64,000 nt of DNA. Source: Porphyromonas uenonis DSM 23387 = JCM 13868 (GTDB lineage Bacteria; Bacteroidota; Bacteroidia; Bacteroidales; Porphyromonadaceae). The first letter of the stretch is position 1, and each line of letters opens with the position of its first letter. Both the position numbers and the translations under genes were made by a program. The notes under the pieces are model-generated. The model ran no database searches. It had not been told where the DNA came from and was given only the letters and a program-made list of their open reading frames with translations. The DNA lies in the NCBI RefSeq assembly GCF_000482365.1, contig NZ_KI535306.1, positions 300,958-364,957 on the forward strand, written 5' to 3'. This document shows, piece by piece, positions 8,984 to 16,985 of the stretch.

Positions 8984-9664
8984 ATGCACCTCATAAGTAG
9001 ATATCTCCTTATTCTCTTGCTGGCGGTCGGCTGCTATCCACTCGTAGCGCAGGAGCGAGCCGAGCTAGAGCAGTGCTATCAGACGATCATCGAGCGACCC
9101 CTCGGCGTAGCCCCCGCCATCAGCGACAGCGCTTGGGGACAACTCATCCAGAAGGCGCTCGACAAGCCCGACTCCACCGTCACTCTGCAGACCAAGTCTC
9201 AGGGTTCGCTGGAGATGCGGATAGACAAAGCTCGCCTCCGCTGCACAATCTCCGTATCTGGTCTGCTTACCTACGAACTTCTACTTGCACCCTGGCGCAT
9301 TCAGGGCGAGCAGCCCCTACTGCAGATCACCACTCTGGAGAAGCCTTACCGTGTGAGCCAGCTCACAGCCTTCCTACCCAAGCGAGACCAGCAGTGGGAG
9401 CTTAACCCTACCATACCATACACGGACTGGCTTTTGCATTCTAAAGAGCCAGTATCGACCTCTTCCGAATCCCTTTTGACTCAGATGCCGATCGTGCTAA
9501 CCTTCGCCACAGAGCAGGGCAGGCGAGAGGTGCGGATCCTTGCGACGCCTTCGCCAGAAGGCTGGACCACTAAGGAGGAGGCCAAGCGCATCAAAGAACT
9601 CATCAGCACATCGCCCCAACCCTACAAACTGACACGGCGGGGCATCTTGAAACGAATCAAGTGA
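8984..9664 (+). CDS. Unknown exported protein, first gene of the TolC operon
   Basis: 226 residues. The N-terminus is a classical signal peptide (HLISRYLLILLLAVGCYPLVAQ) with a likely cut after VAQ. The rest is soluble with mixed strand and helix and many Gln/Glu; no motif is recognised. It ends at 9664, six bases before the most likely start of the next gene, so the three genes 8984-12008 look like one operon. A periplasmic role alongside the outer-membrane protein encoded by the third gene is plausible but only inferred. Confidence 0.75.
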   Translation: MHLISRYLLILLLAVGCYPLVAQERAELEQCYQTIIERPLGVAPAISDSAWGQLIQKALDKPDSTVTLQTKSQGSLEMRIDKARLRCTISVSGLLTYELLLAPWRIQGEQPLLQITTLEKPYRVSQLTAFLPKRDQQWELNPTIPYTDWLLHSKEPVSTSSESLLTQMPIVLTFATEQGRREVRILATPSPEGWTTKEEAKRIKELISTSPQPYKLTRRGILKRIK

Positions 9665-9669
9665 GACCC

Positions 9670-10590
9670 ATGGCTAGACTAGACAACAAGCACATCAAGT
9701 ACATCATCGCAGGAGCGGCTCTCGTGGTGCTCCTCGTCATCGTTGGTGCATGGATATATATAAGGAGTGAGCGACAGCAGATGCAGAGCGTCCAGAGCGA
9801 ACTGGTCGACATGGAGAAGCAGCGCATGCAGCAAGAGCTAGACGAGCTCGCAGCGCAGTATCAGCTACAGTACGACAAGCTCGCCTCAGCATCGGGCGAG
9901 ACGAGTCTCTCCTTTGACAATGATGAGCTACTCGCTCAGCTAGAGAGCGAGCAGGAGCGTGTCAAGCAGCTAAGCCAAGAGCTTGCTACCGTCAAGGCGT
10001 CCAACGCGAAGCGCATCAGCGAGCTAACGGGAGAGATCAATACGCTCCGCGCCCTACTCCGTAGTTACATCGTACAGATCGACTCACTCCATGCGACCAA
10101 TGAGCGACTAGTAGCCGAAAACCAGCAAGTCAAAGAGGACTACTCCCGCGTCAGCAGTGAGGCTTCACGGCTCACGGAGGAGAAGACCGCACTATCCAAC
10201 CAGGTTGCCATCGCTGCCCGCCTAGACCTTTCTGGGCTCTCCGTCTCTCCGCTCAACAACCGTGGCAAGCGTACCTCACGCATTGACAAGGTGGAGACGC
10301 TGGCGGTCTCTTTTACCATCAAGAAGAATGTCACCGCTCCCGTTGGCAACAAAGCTATCTACGTACGTATCCTCAACCCGAACGACATGCCGATGAGCGG
10401 TTCTGGCGGAGCCTTCAGCTTCGAGGGGCAGACCCTTCAGGCGACGGCCTCCAAGAGTATTGAGTACACAGGCGAGGACACCCCCGTCACCATCTATTGT
10501 CAGATCACACAGGCGCTTCTCTCGGGAAGCTACCGCGCAGACGTTTTTGCCGATGGACATCGCATCGGTCATACCACCTTTACCCTATGA
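9670..10590 (+). CDS. Membrane-anchored coiled-coil protein of unknown function
   Basis: 306 residues from the ATG at 9670; a GTG at 9661, overlapping the previous stop, is an alternative start. One membrane helix at about residues 10-30 (IIAGAALVVLLVIVGAWIYI) is followed by a long coiled coil to about residue 175, with repeated Gln/Glu/Leu heptads (for example QMQSVQSELVDMEKQRMQ). The last ~110 residues form a compact beta-rich domain. This layout suggests an inner-membrane protein reaching into the periplasm. Its stop (TGA 10588-10590) overlaps the ATG of the TolC-type gene, indicating translational coupling. Confidence 0.75.
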   Translation: MARLDNKHIKYIIAGAALVVLLVIVGAWIYIRSERQQMQSVQSELVDMEKQRMQQELDELAAQYQLQYDKLASASGETSLSFDNDELLAQLESEQERVKQLSQELATVKASNAKRISELTGEINTLRALLRSYIVQIDSLHATNERLVAENQQVKEDYSRVSSEASRLTEEKTALSNQVAIAARLDLSGLSVSPLNNRGKRTSRIDKVETLAVSFTIKKNVTAPVGNKAIYVRILNPNDMPMSGSGGAFSFEGQTLQATASKSIEYTGEDTPVTIYCQITQALLSGSYRADVFADGHRIGHTTFTL

Positions 10591-12008
10591 TGAGAGATCT
10601 ATTAGCGCCACTGCGAGGCGTACTGATACTCGCACTCTGTGGCATACTTACCAGCTCCCTCTACGCACAGACGGAGCCCCTCAAGCTGTCGCTACACGAC
10701 TGCATACGCTACCACCAGGAGAGCCCTGCGCCCTCCACACAACTAGAGGCGCAGCGACAAGCAGCGCACGCTACACGCCTCAAGGCGCAGAGCAACTTCT
10801 TCCCGCAGGTCTCCCTGTCGGGCGGATGGCTCTACACACCAGCGAAGCTTAAGCCCTTCTCGATCGACATCTCCTCTTGGCTTCCACCAATGCAGTTGCC
10901 GAAGCTTCCTAACGTACCCTCACTGAGCGAAGCACAGTCTTGGCTAGACGACAAGATGAGTCTCGAGCTTGGACACATCTTCTACGGATCCCTATCGCTA
11001 CGCCAGCCCATCTTCGCTGGTGGACGCATCTATAACGGAGTGCGCCTAGCGCAGATCGGCGAGCAGGCTGCCGAGTACCAGTGGACCATCCAGCAGCGTG
11101 GCGAGGAGGAGCAGATCGCCAAGACTTATTGGCAGGCGGTGCAACTACAGGAGCAGCTGAAAACGATCGGCCAATTCAACGCTATGCTAGACAAAACGCT
11201 CGCTGATGTCTCCGCCATGAAGGATCAAGGGGTCGTCGCTGACCGTGAAGTGGTCTCCGTACGGGTCAACCGTAACAATGCCAAGCTACAAGAAGGTAAG
11301 CTACGCGAGGGCTTGCAGGCTTTGCTGATCCTACTCAAGCATCAGTGTCGCATCCCCGCCGAGCAGGCGATAGAGCTCACGCCAGACTTCACTATCGCCA
11401 GCCAGCAACCGATCGATCCGTGCCAACCCAAGCTATACAGCACGGTCAATCCGATGGAGCGTGTCGAGCTCAAAGCCGCCAATCTAGCCGTCGAGGCGGA
11501 GAAGCGACGTGCTCAGATGGCACTCGGAGAGATGCTTCCCGAGGTAGGCTTCACGGCACAGCTGCTCACCATGTCGCCTAATCCTATGGACGGCTTCAAG
11601 AAGCAGTTCGGCAGTACCTGGATGGTCGGCGTAGCCGTTCAGATACCCATCACGGGCATCTACCAAGGCGTGCAGAGTCGCACCGCAGCGCTTGCCACCC
11701 AGCAGGTACGTCAGCTAGAGTTGCAAGACGCTGAGCGTGCTATCCAAATGCAAAACGAGCAAGCCTCACGGCAGCTCACCGAGGCACTCGCACGATACGC
11801 CGAGACAGAGCAGATCCGCACCGATGCGCAGCTCAACCTCGACCTCTCGACCGAGGGACACAAGGAGGGCGTCGTCACACTTGAGACGCTCTCGCTAGCG
11901 CAGCGCAACTGGCTCGAGTCGGAGATGCAGTACATCGAGACCTTCGTCGCCGTGCGCCTAGCTCAGCTCGCCGTCAACGTCGCCACTGGCCAGCCCCTCG
12001 ACCTCTAA
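10587..12008 (+). CDS. TolC family outer-membrane efflux protein
   Basis: 473 residues from the ATG at 10587, chosen because it overlaps the upstream stop (ATGATGA) and begins a clear signal peptide (LAPLRGVLILALCGILTSSLYAQ); an in-frame start further upstream would run inside the previous gene. The mature part has two OEP repeats rich in long Ala/Gln/Glu helices, with the typical GLSLRQPIF-like strand segment (YGSLSLRQPIFAGGRI near 130) and its counterpart WMVGVAVQIPIT near 346, plus LEGVVTLETLSLAQ-like sequence near the end. Such trimers form the outer-membrane duct for tripartite pumps or type I secretion. No membrane fusion protein or inner-membrane pump is nearby; the two upstream genes may be unusual partners. 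Confidence 0.9.
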   Translation: MMRDLLAPLRGVLILALCGILTSSLYAQTEPLKLSLHDCIRYHQESPAPSTQLEAQRQAAHATRLKAQSNFFPQVSLSGGWLYTPAKLKPFSIDISSWLPPMQLPKLPNVPSLSEAQSWLDDKMSLELGHIFYGSLSLRQPIFAGGRIYNGVRLAQIGEQAAEYQWTIQQRGEEEQIAKTYWQAVQLQEQLKTIGQFNAMLDKTLADVSAMKDQGVVADREVVSVRVNRNNAKLQEGKLREGLQALLILLKHQCRIPAEQAIELTPDFTIASQQPIDPCQPKLYSTVNPMERVELKAANLAVEAEKRRAQMALGEMLPEVGFTAQLLTMSPNPMDGFKKQFGSTWMVGVAVQIPITGIYQGVQSRTAALATQQVRQLELQDAERAIQMQNEQASRQLTEALARYAETEQIRTDAQLNLDLSTEGHKEGVVTLETLSLAQRNWLESEMQYIETFVAVRLAQLAVNVATGQPLDL

Positions 12009-12079
12009 ACTCTAAGCTTTAGCCTCCACACATCACACTGTAGCTGTAGTAGGCGAAACAGCATTCTATTAAAACGACC

Positions 12080-12126
12080 GAGCGGTCACAGAGTTACCCT
12101 AGCGTAGCTCCGTGACCGCTCTTCAT
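12080..12126 (+). terminator. Terminator of the TolC operon
   Basis: GAGCGGTCACAGAG (12080-12093) pairs with CTCCGTGACCGCTC (12108-12121) with one mismatch, followed by TTCATTT. Lies 72 bases after the tolC-like stop. Confidence 0.65.
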
Positions 12127-12175
12127 TTCACCCACCCTGCGCTCCATCTCCTACGAGGCTCCAGTGCCGACATCG

Positions 12176-12272
12176 GATGGCACTAGAGTTTCATATAGGA
12201 GAAACTAGAGTTTCATACGGGAGAAACTAAAGTTTCATATAGGAGAAACTGCAGTTTCACCTAGATGGCACT
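12176..12272. repeat. 22-bp tandem hairpin array flanked by 9-bp direct repeats
   Basis: Three and a half units of AGTTTC-N8-GAAACT with an exact 22-base period (starts 12187, 12209, 12231, 12253). Each unit is itself a hairpin. The array is bracketed by two copies of GATGGCACT (12176-12184 and 12264-12272). It fills the spacer before the P-type ATPase promoter and no gene is seen in it. Confidence 0.75.
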
Positions 12273-12327
12273 GACGTTGCGCCTGGGCGAGGCGATTTTT
12301 TGCAACAGAGTTGCACCCAGTTAGCTC

Positions 12328-12335
12328 TACCTTTG
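12328..12335 (+). promoter_or_regulatory. -7 box for the P-type ATPase gene
   Basis: TACCTTTG 27 bases before the ATG at 12362. TTGCAACAGAGTTGCA, a near palindrome at 12300-12314, sits just upstream and could be an operator. Confidence 0.5.
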
Positions 12336-12361
12336 CCTTCGTAACAGTAAATCTCTAGCTT

Positions 12362-14254
12362 ATGAATAAGAAACTAATCCGCATCATACTCACAGCCCTG
12401 CTACTCATCGGGGCTTACATCGTAGAGCGCACCTCGGCGCTCCCGATGTGGCAGCTCCTCTTGGTCTACCTCGTGCCATACCTTATTATAGGGTACGACG
12501 TGCTCGGCGAGGCGGTCGAAGGAGTGGCGCATGGCGAGCTCTTTGACGAGCACTTCCTCATGAGCATCGCCACCATCGGCGCGCTCTGCATAGGCTTCCT
12601 GCCGGGAGCCGAGGCGCAGTTCCCCGAGGCGGTCTTCGTCATGCTCTTCTTCCAGGTGGGCGAACTCTTTGAGGGATACGCCGAGGGCAAGAGTCGTCGT
12701 GCCGTCTCCCACCTCCTTGAGATACGCCCCGACACGGCAAACGTGCTGCGTGACGGCGTCGAGCAGACGGTCGCACCTGAGGAGGTGGCCGTGGGCGAAA
12801 CGATCATCATCAAGCCTGGCGAAAGGGTGCCACTCGATGGCTTCATCGTCGAGGGTTCCTCAGCGCTCAATACGGTCGCACTAACGGGCGAAAGCGTACC
12901 CCGTAGCGTCACCGTCGAGGACGAAGTAATGTCTGGCTGTGTCAACCTCTCGGGTCTGCTCACCGTCCGTGTCGCCAAGACAGCGGGCGACTCCACCGCC
13001 TCGAAGATCATCGAGATGGTCGAGCATGCCACCGATCATAAGTCACGGAGCGAGACCTTCATACGTCGCTTCGCCCGTGTCTACACCCCCGTCGTAGTGA
13101 TCGTAGCGCTCCTGCTCGCCTTCATCCCGCCACTCTTGATGGGCAGCTTCGCCGACCACTTCGCCACTTGGCTGTACCGCGCACTGACCTTCCTAGTCAT
13201 CTCCTGCCCCTGCGCTCTAGTCATCTCCATCCCGCTCTCCTTCTTTGCGGGCATCGGTGGCGCTTCACGGGCTGGTATCTTGGTCAAAGGGGCTAACTAC
13301 ATGGACGCTTTGGCGAAGGCGCGTGCCGTCCTTTTTGACAAAACAGGCACCCTGACGAAAGGCACTTTTACCGCTAATGCAGTACACCCGACAGCCTGCG
13401 AGGCAAACCATCTGCTACATATGGTGGCTCACGTGGAGCGTCACTCCACACACCCGATTGCCGCCTCGTTGCGTAACGCTTACCCCAACGAACAGGACGA
13501 CTGCACCATCGAGGAGGTCGAGGAGCTGGCTGGGCGTGGGGTCAAGGCACGTGTCAACGGCTCCGTAGTTCACGTGGGCAACGTAGCGCTCATGGAGTCT
13601 ATCGGGGCTCAGTGGCAGCCCTGCGACCATGCGGGCACTATCGTACACGCCGCCATCGACGGCACCTATGCGGGACATATCGTCGTATCCGACACGCTCA
13701 AGGAGGAGTCTAGCCAAGCCATCGAGGCGCTGAGCCACCTAGGCATCCGCCAACTGGTTATGCTCACGGGCGACCACGAGGAGGTGGCTCAGCAGGTCGC
13801 CAAGGAGGTGGGTATCACCGAGTACTATGCGGATCTGCTCCCAGCGGACAAGTTGTCTCGCCTTGAGGCGATCCTCCAGCAGCCGGCTCACGGCACCGTC
13901 CTCTTCGTAGGCGACGGCATCAACGATGCACCTGTCCTAGCGCGTGCCGATGTAGGTATCGCCATGGGCGGACTCGGCTCTGATGCGGCCATAGAGGCAG
14001 CCGACGTGGTCATCATGGACGACAACCCGCTCAAGATCGCCACCGCCATACGCATCGCACGCCACACAGTCGGCATCGCACTTCAGAACGCGTGGTTTGC
14101 CATCGGTATCAAGGTGCTGGTGCTGCTCCTAGCACTGCTCGGCGTAGCCTCCATGTGGATGGCCGTCTTCGCCGACGTAGGCGTCACCGTCCTCGCCGTG
14201 CTCAACGCGATGCGCGCCCTGCGCCCCGTCAAAGTTAGCAGAGCGAGCAATTAA
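12362..14254 (+). CDS. Zn/Cd/Pb-exporting P1B-type ATPase
   Basis: 630-residue heavy-metal pump of the inner membrane that drives cation export with ATP. Motifs: LTGESVPRS (actuator domain, about 178), Cys282-Pro-Cys284 in the metal-binding membrane helix, phosphorylated Asp326 in DKTGTLT, His364-Pro365 in the nucleotide domain, and GDGINDAPV with Asp518. Near the C-terminus a Lys (GIKVLVLLL) followed by ADVGVTVLAVLNAMR is the Lys...Asp-x-Gly pair of the P1B-2 class, which handles Zn2+, Cd2+ and Pb2+. There is no N-terminal CxxC metal-binding domain: the protein starts directly with membrane helices, about 100 residues shorter than ZntA. Single gene between its own promoter and a terminator. 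Confidence 0.93.
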   Translation: MNKKLIRIILTALLLIGAYIVERTSALPMWQLLLVYLVPYLIIGYDVLGEAVEGVAHGELFDEHFLMSIATIGALCIGFLPGAEAQFPEAVFVMLFFQVGELFEGYAEGKSRRAVSHLLEIRPDTANVLRDGVEQTVAPEEVAVGETIIIKPGERVPLDGFIVEGSSALNTVALTGESVPRSVTVEDEVMSGCVNLSGLLTVRVAKTAGDSTASKIIEMVEHATDHKSRSETFIRRFARVYTPVVVIVALLLAFIPPLLMGSFADHFATWLYRALTFLVISCPCALVISIPLSFFAGIGGASRAGILVKGANYMDALAKARAVLFDKTGTLTKGTFTANAVHPTACEANHLLHMVAHVERHSTHPIAASLRNAYPNEQDDCTIEEVEELAGRGVKARVNGSVVHVGNVALMESIGAQWQPCDHAGTIVHAAIDGTYAGHIVVSDTLKEESSQAIEALSHLGIRQLVMLTGDHEEVAQQVAKEVGITEYYADLLPADKLSRLEAILQQPAHGTVLFVGDGINDAPVLARADVGIAMGGLGSDAAIEAADVVIMDDNPLKIATAIRIARHTVGIALQNAWFAIGIKVLVLLLALLGVASMWMAVFADVGVTVLAVLNAMRALRPVKVSRASN

Positions 14255-14281
14255 AGCTGACACACGATCCCTATAAAACCC

Positions 14282-14326
14282 AATATCCACGGAGATATGC
14301 TCAATATCTTCGTGGATATTTTCTAT
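14282..14326 (+). terminator. Terminator of the P-type ATPase gene
   Basis: AATATCCACGGAGATAT pairs with ATATCTTCGTGGATATT around a short loop, followed by TTCTATTTCC. A strong stem 27 bases after the stop. Confidence 0.75.
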
Positions 14327-14338
14327 TTCCTTCGGGGG

Positions 14339-14509
14339 ACTGTTGCAAAAGTCAACAGTCTCACAATCTTGCTTGCAAGATTGTCCTGACTTTGCATAAA
14401 GGATGAAGCGCAAGGCGCTGAGGGTGAGGTCTGAAGGGAGCATACCTCCGTATGTGACCGAAGCCGAATCCCGAAAGCAACACAGCGATTCGCCTTTATG
14501 CAACAGTCT
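14339..14509 (+). mobile_element. 171-bp MITE-like element, copy 1
   Basis: Non-coding mobile element also present at 40,306 and, in the opposite direction, at 56,649. Ends are ACTGTTGCA... and ...TGCAACAGTCT, an imperfect terminal inverted repeat. It is flanked by CTTCGGGGG (14330-14338) and CTTCGGAGG (14510-14518), an 8/9 match consistent with an aged 9-bp target duplication. Inside are two hairpins: GACTGTTG/CAACAGTC at the left end and ACAATCTTGC-TT-GCAAGATTGT. Several frames are free of stops over its whole length. No transposase gene is in the window. It lies between the ATPase terminator and the fimbrial promoter. Confidence 0.85.
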
Positions 14510-14589
14510 CTTCGGAGGAAATCTAGCAAGTCGGATAAATTGCTGATAAGGTCAACGACGCAACATACGGCATCTAGGTGTGTAATTTC

Positions 14590-14620
14590 TTGCATATTTC
14601 GTTTATTTGTCGTACCTTCG
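14590..14620 (+). promoter_or_regulatory. Promoter of the fimbrial operon
   Basis: TTG (14590-14592), 20-base spacer, TACCTTCG (14613-14620), one base off the TAnnTTTG form. It lies about 270 bases before the first fimbrial ATG. Confidence 0.6.
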
Positions 14621-14893
14621 TCACGGGTTCTTACTTGGGGAAGTGTCCCCTTTTGGGAACCATCGTTCTTCTAAATGAGTGCGAGACATTGCGGACCTCC
14701 AACTGCTTAGGCAGCAATTCACCAGCAAGACGCTCCCTCGGCTACTCGTCTAGAGTGCTTGAGACGAGCACTCATCGAGGACAGTTGCACAGCCCCAGAG
14801 CTGGAAGCATCGACATCTCTCACCTCATTCAGTTATCTAGTTTCCGACTAATCAGATATGCTTCCTTTGAAGCATCCTATAAATAGTTTGTCT
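14621..14893 (+). promoter_or_regulatory. Long untranslated leader of the fimbrial operon
   Basis: About 270 bases between the promoter and the ATG at 14894. It holds short inverted segments (for example GAGACGAGCACTC near 14760 against CTCGTCTAGAGTGCTTGAGACGAG) and no convincing gene. An ATG at 14858 is in frame with the DUF3575 gene but would precede the signal peptide with 12 unlikely residues. A regulatory leader is possible but unproven. Confidence 0.35.
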
Positions 14894-15499
14894 ATGAAAA
14901 ACCTTTATAAGACTTTGCTCGTATGCCTGCTCCTCTCGCTCGCTGGTCCTCTGTCAGCGCAGCAAGTGGGTGCCAAGGTCAATACGTTATACCTAGCCAC
15001 CTCGACGCTCAATGCGGGCGTGGACTTTCGCATCGCTTCGCAGTGGAGCGGATCGATCCTCGTGGGGTACAACCCGTGGCAGTTCCCCAGTGACCGTCAG
15101 GTGACGCTCTCCAATGGGGCTCAGGTCGATGCCAACCCCAAGGCGATGCATCTACTGGTTATGCCTGAGATTAAGTGGTGGCCCTGTAAAACTTTCGAGC
15201 GGCACTTCATCGGCCTGCACGGAATCTATGCGACCTACAACGTGGGTGGGCTACCTCTTCCCGGGCAGCTGAAGGATCGTCGCTATGATGGCGACCTCGT
15301 AGGGGTCGGCCTCTCGTGGGGCTACCAGTGGGCGTTTGCCAAGCGATGGGGCGTAGAGCTCTCCCTCGGTGCAGGCTACGTCTACACCCGTTACAAGCAG
15401 TATGAGTGCGGCGCCTGTGGCACCCTCCAGTCGCAGGGTAGCAAAGGATCCTTTGCTCCTACCAAGGCGGCTCTCAACATTATCTACTACCTGAAGTAA
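14894..15499 (+). CDS. DUF3575 family protein, first gene of the fimbrial operon
   Basis: 201 residues from the ATG at 14894, chosen because it begins the signal peptide MKNLYKTLLVCLLLSLAGPL with a cut near SAQ; a start at 14858 would add a charged lead. The mature protein looks like a small outer-membrane beta barrel: alternating strands, many Gly/Tyr/Trp, motifs such as WSGSILVGYNPWQF and a terminal strand NIIYYLK. DUF3575 proteins commonly open fimbrial or porin-like operons in Bacteroidales. Eleven bases separate it from the DUF3868 gene. Two Cys pairs (YECGACG) near residue 165 could form a disulfide. Confidence 0.85.
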   Translation: MKNLYKTLLVCLLLSLAGPLSAQQVGAKVNTLYLATSTLNAGVDFRIASQWSGSILVGYNPWQFPSDRQVTLSNGAQVDANPKAMHLLVMPEIKWWPCKTFERHFIGLHGIYATYNVGGLPLPGQLKDRRYDGDLVGVGLSWGYQWAFAKRWGVELSLGAGYVYTRYKQYECGACGTLQSQGSKGSFAPTKAALNIIYYLK

Positions 15500-15509
15500 T
15501 ACACGCCCT

Positions 15510-16985
15510 ATGAAGACATTTACGACCTATATAATAAGTTGTCTCAGCTCTCTGCTACTCGTCGCTACCCTATCGTCTACGACGTTGACGGCGCAGAGTG
15601 GCTTCCGGACCGATGCGATACAGTATGAGAGCCTGCAGGTGCGTAACCGCGCTGGAGTCCTCTCGGTATCTTGTCAAATAGTCATCCCCCAAGACGCTAC
15701 GCCTCGTGGCAAAGCGCTCCTCATACAGCCTGTCTACAAGACGGCTCAGGCTGAAGAGATACTCCTGCCGCACCTGATCCTCAACGGTAAGTGGCAGGCT
15801 CCCTACTACGAGCGCGAGGTGGCTCTCCAGAGTCATGAGGAGTATATGAATACCCGCCCCTATGGTGTCGCTACCCTCTCGGGTCGGCGCGATGCCGAGC
15901 CGCTCACGATCAACTATGAGATCACGCAGGCACTACCCAAGGGAGCTACTGGAGCGCTAGAGATGCGCTACTACGGTATGGACTGCTGCGATACCGATCC
16001 GCTGGGGCTACTCACCTTGACACCGGCTAAGTCTGACCGCATCACCATCACTGAGGAGAATCTCTCGCCCCTCCTAGCAGCTCAAGACGAACCGATCAAG
16101 AGACGTCAGGAGGAGATCGAGCTACGGATCAACTACCGCTTTGACTGCTCTGAGGTTTTGCCTAATTACAAGCAAAACGACGAACAGCTCACAGCGCTAA
16201 CCAATGCCTTGGCTCCTATCCTGAAAGATCCGACGAGCTACAAAGTTGTCCTCGGGAGCATCACAGGCTACGCCTCTCCCGAGGGACCAGAGCTACACAA
16301 CAAGGGACTCTCCGAGCGTCGTGCTCAGAGCATCAAGCAGTACCTCATCAAGCAGTACGGCGAGCAGCTCTTTGGCGGGCTCCAGGTGATCGGTGCGGGT
16401 GCTGACTGGACAGGACTACGTGAGGTGATCGCCCGCTCTTCTGATCGCGCAGACCAAAAGGATGTCTTAGCGGTCCTGGACGCTAGCTACACCCCAGAGC
16501 GTCGTCAGGAGGAGCTGGCTAAGCTCTCCACTTATGGCGATCTGCTGCGCAACGTTTACCCACCGCTACGTCGCTCTACCCTGCGCGTAGAGTATGAGGT
16601 GCGCGCCTTTAACCTAGAGGAGTCTATCGAGATTATGAAGAGCAGACCGAAGGATCTATCCGTCTCGGAGCTTAACCGCATAGCTGCCGCTTACGAGCAG
16701 CAGGGACGCAACGCTGACGAGGTCTACCGCATAGCAGCAACCTGCAACCCGACCAACGTCGGTGCACAGCTTAACTACAGCCGCCTGCTACTCCTAGAGG
16801 GCAAGCTCTCGGAGGCGTGGCAGATCCTACAGCCACTCCAGACGGAGCCTGCAGCATACAATAATATAGGAGTCTACTACATGCTCTCGGGCAATGAGCA
16901 GCTGGCGGGGCAATACCTGCGCCAAGCTCTTACTACACGAGACGCTGCAGTGGCTCGTCATAACCTAGAGACCTTCGCTCTGTAA
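15510..16985 (+). CDS. DUF3868 protein with OmpA-like and TPR-like regions
   Basis: 491 residues with a signal peptide (about residues 1-29, cut near TAQ). Residues ~35-190 match the DUF3868 layout seen in Bacteroidales fimbrial loci: AFRTDAIQYESLQVRN-like start and beta-strand sandwich. Around 210-345 is an OmpA-like region with NYRFDCSEVLPNYKQN and the hallmark GYASPEGPELHNKGLSERRA, predicted to hold peptidoglycan or anchor the assembly in the periplasm. The last ~120 residues are helical repeats like TPR (NNIGVYYMLSGNEQLAGQYL). It overlaps the next gene by one base. Role: assembly or anchoring of the fimbriae, inferred from context. Confidence 0.85.
   Translation: MKTFTTYIISCLSSLLLVATLSSTTLTAQSGFRTDAIQYESLQVRNRAGVLSVSCQIVIPQDATPRGKALLIQPVYKTAQAEEILLPHLILNGKWQAPYYEREVALQSHEEYMNTRPYGVATLSGRRDAEPLTINYEITQALPKGATGALEMRYYGMDCCDTDPLGLLTLTPAKSDRITITEENLSPLLAAQDEPIKRRQEEIELRINYRFDCSEVLPNYKQNDEQLTALTNALAPILKDPTSYKVVLGSITGYASPEGPELHNKGLSERRAQSIKQYLIKQYGEQLFGGLQVIGAGADWTGLREVIARSSDRADQKDVLAVLDASYTPERRQEELAKLSTYGDLLRNVYPPLRRSTLRVEYEVRAFNLEESIEIMKSRPKDLSVSELNRIAAAYEQQGRNADEVYRIAATCNPTNVGAQLNYSRLLLLEGKLSEAWQILQPLQTEPAAYNNIGVYYMLSGNEQLAGQYLRQALTTRDAAVARHNLETFAL

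Noticed and set aside
10497-10586. Longer TolC-type protein starting at 10,497
   Set aside because: It would overlap the upstream gene by 94 bases; the ATG at 10,587 overlaps the stop and begins the signal peptide.
14129-14503. Minus-strand gene across the mobile element and the ATPase end
   Set aside because: It runs antisense through the ATPase C-terminus and the element; the open frame is a property of the element, not a gene.
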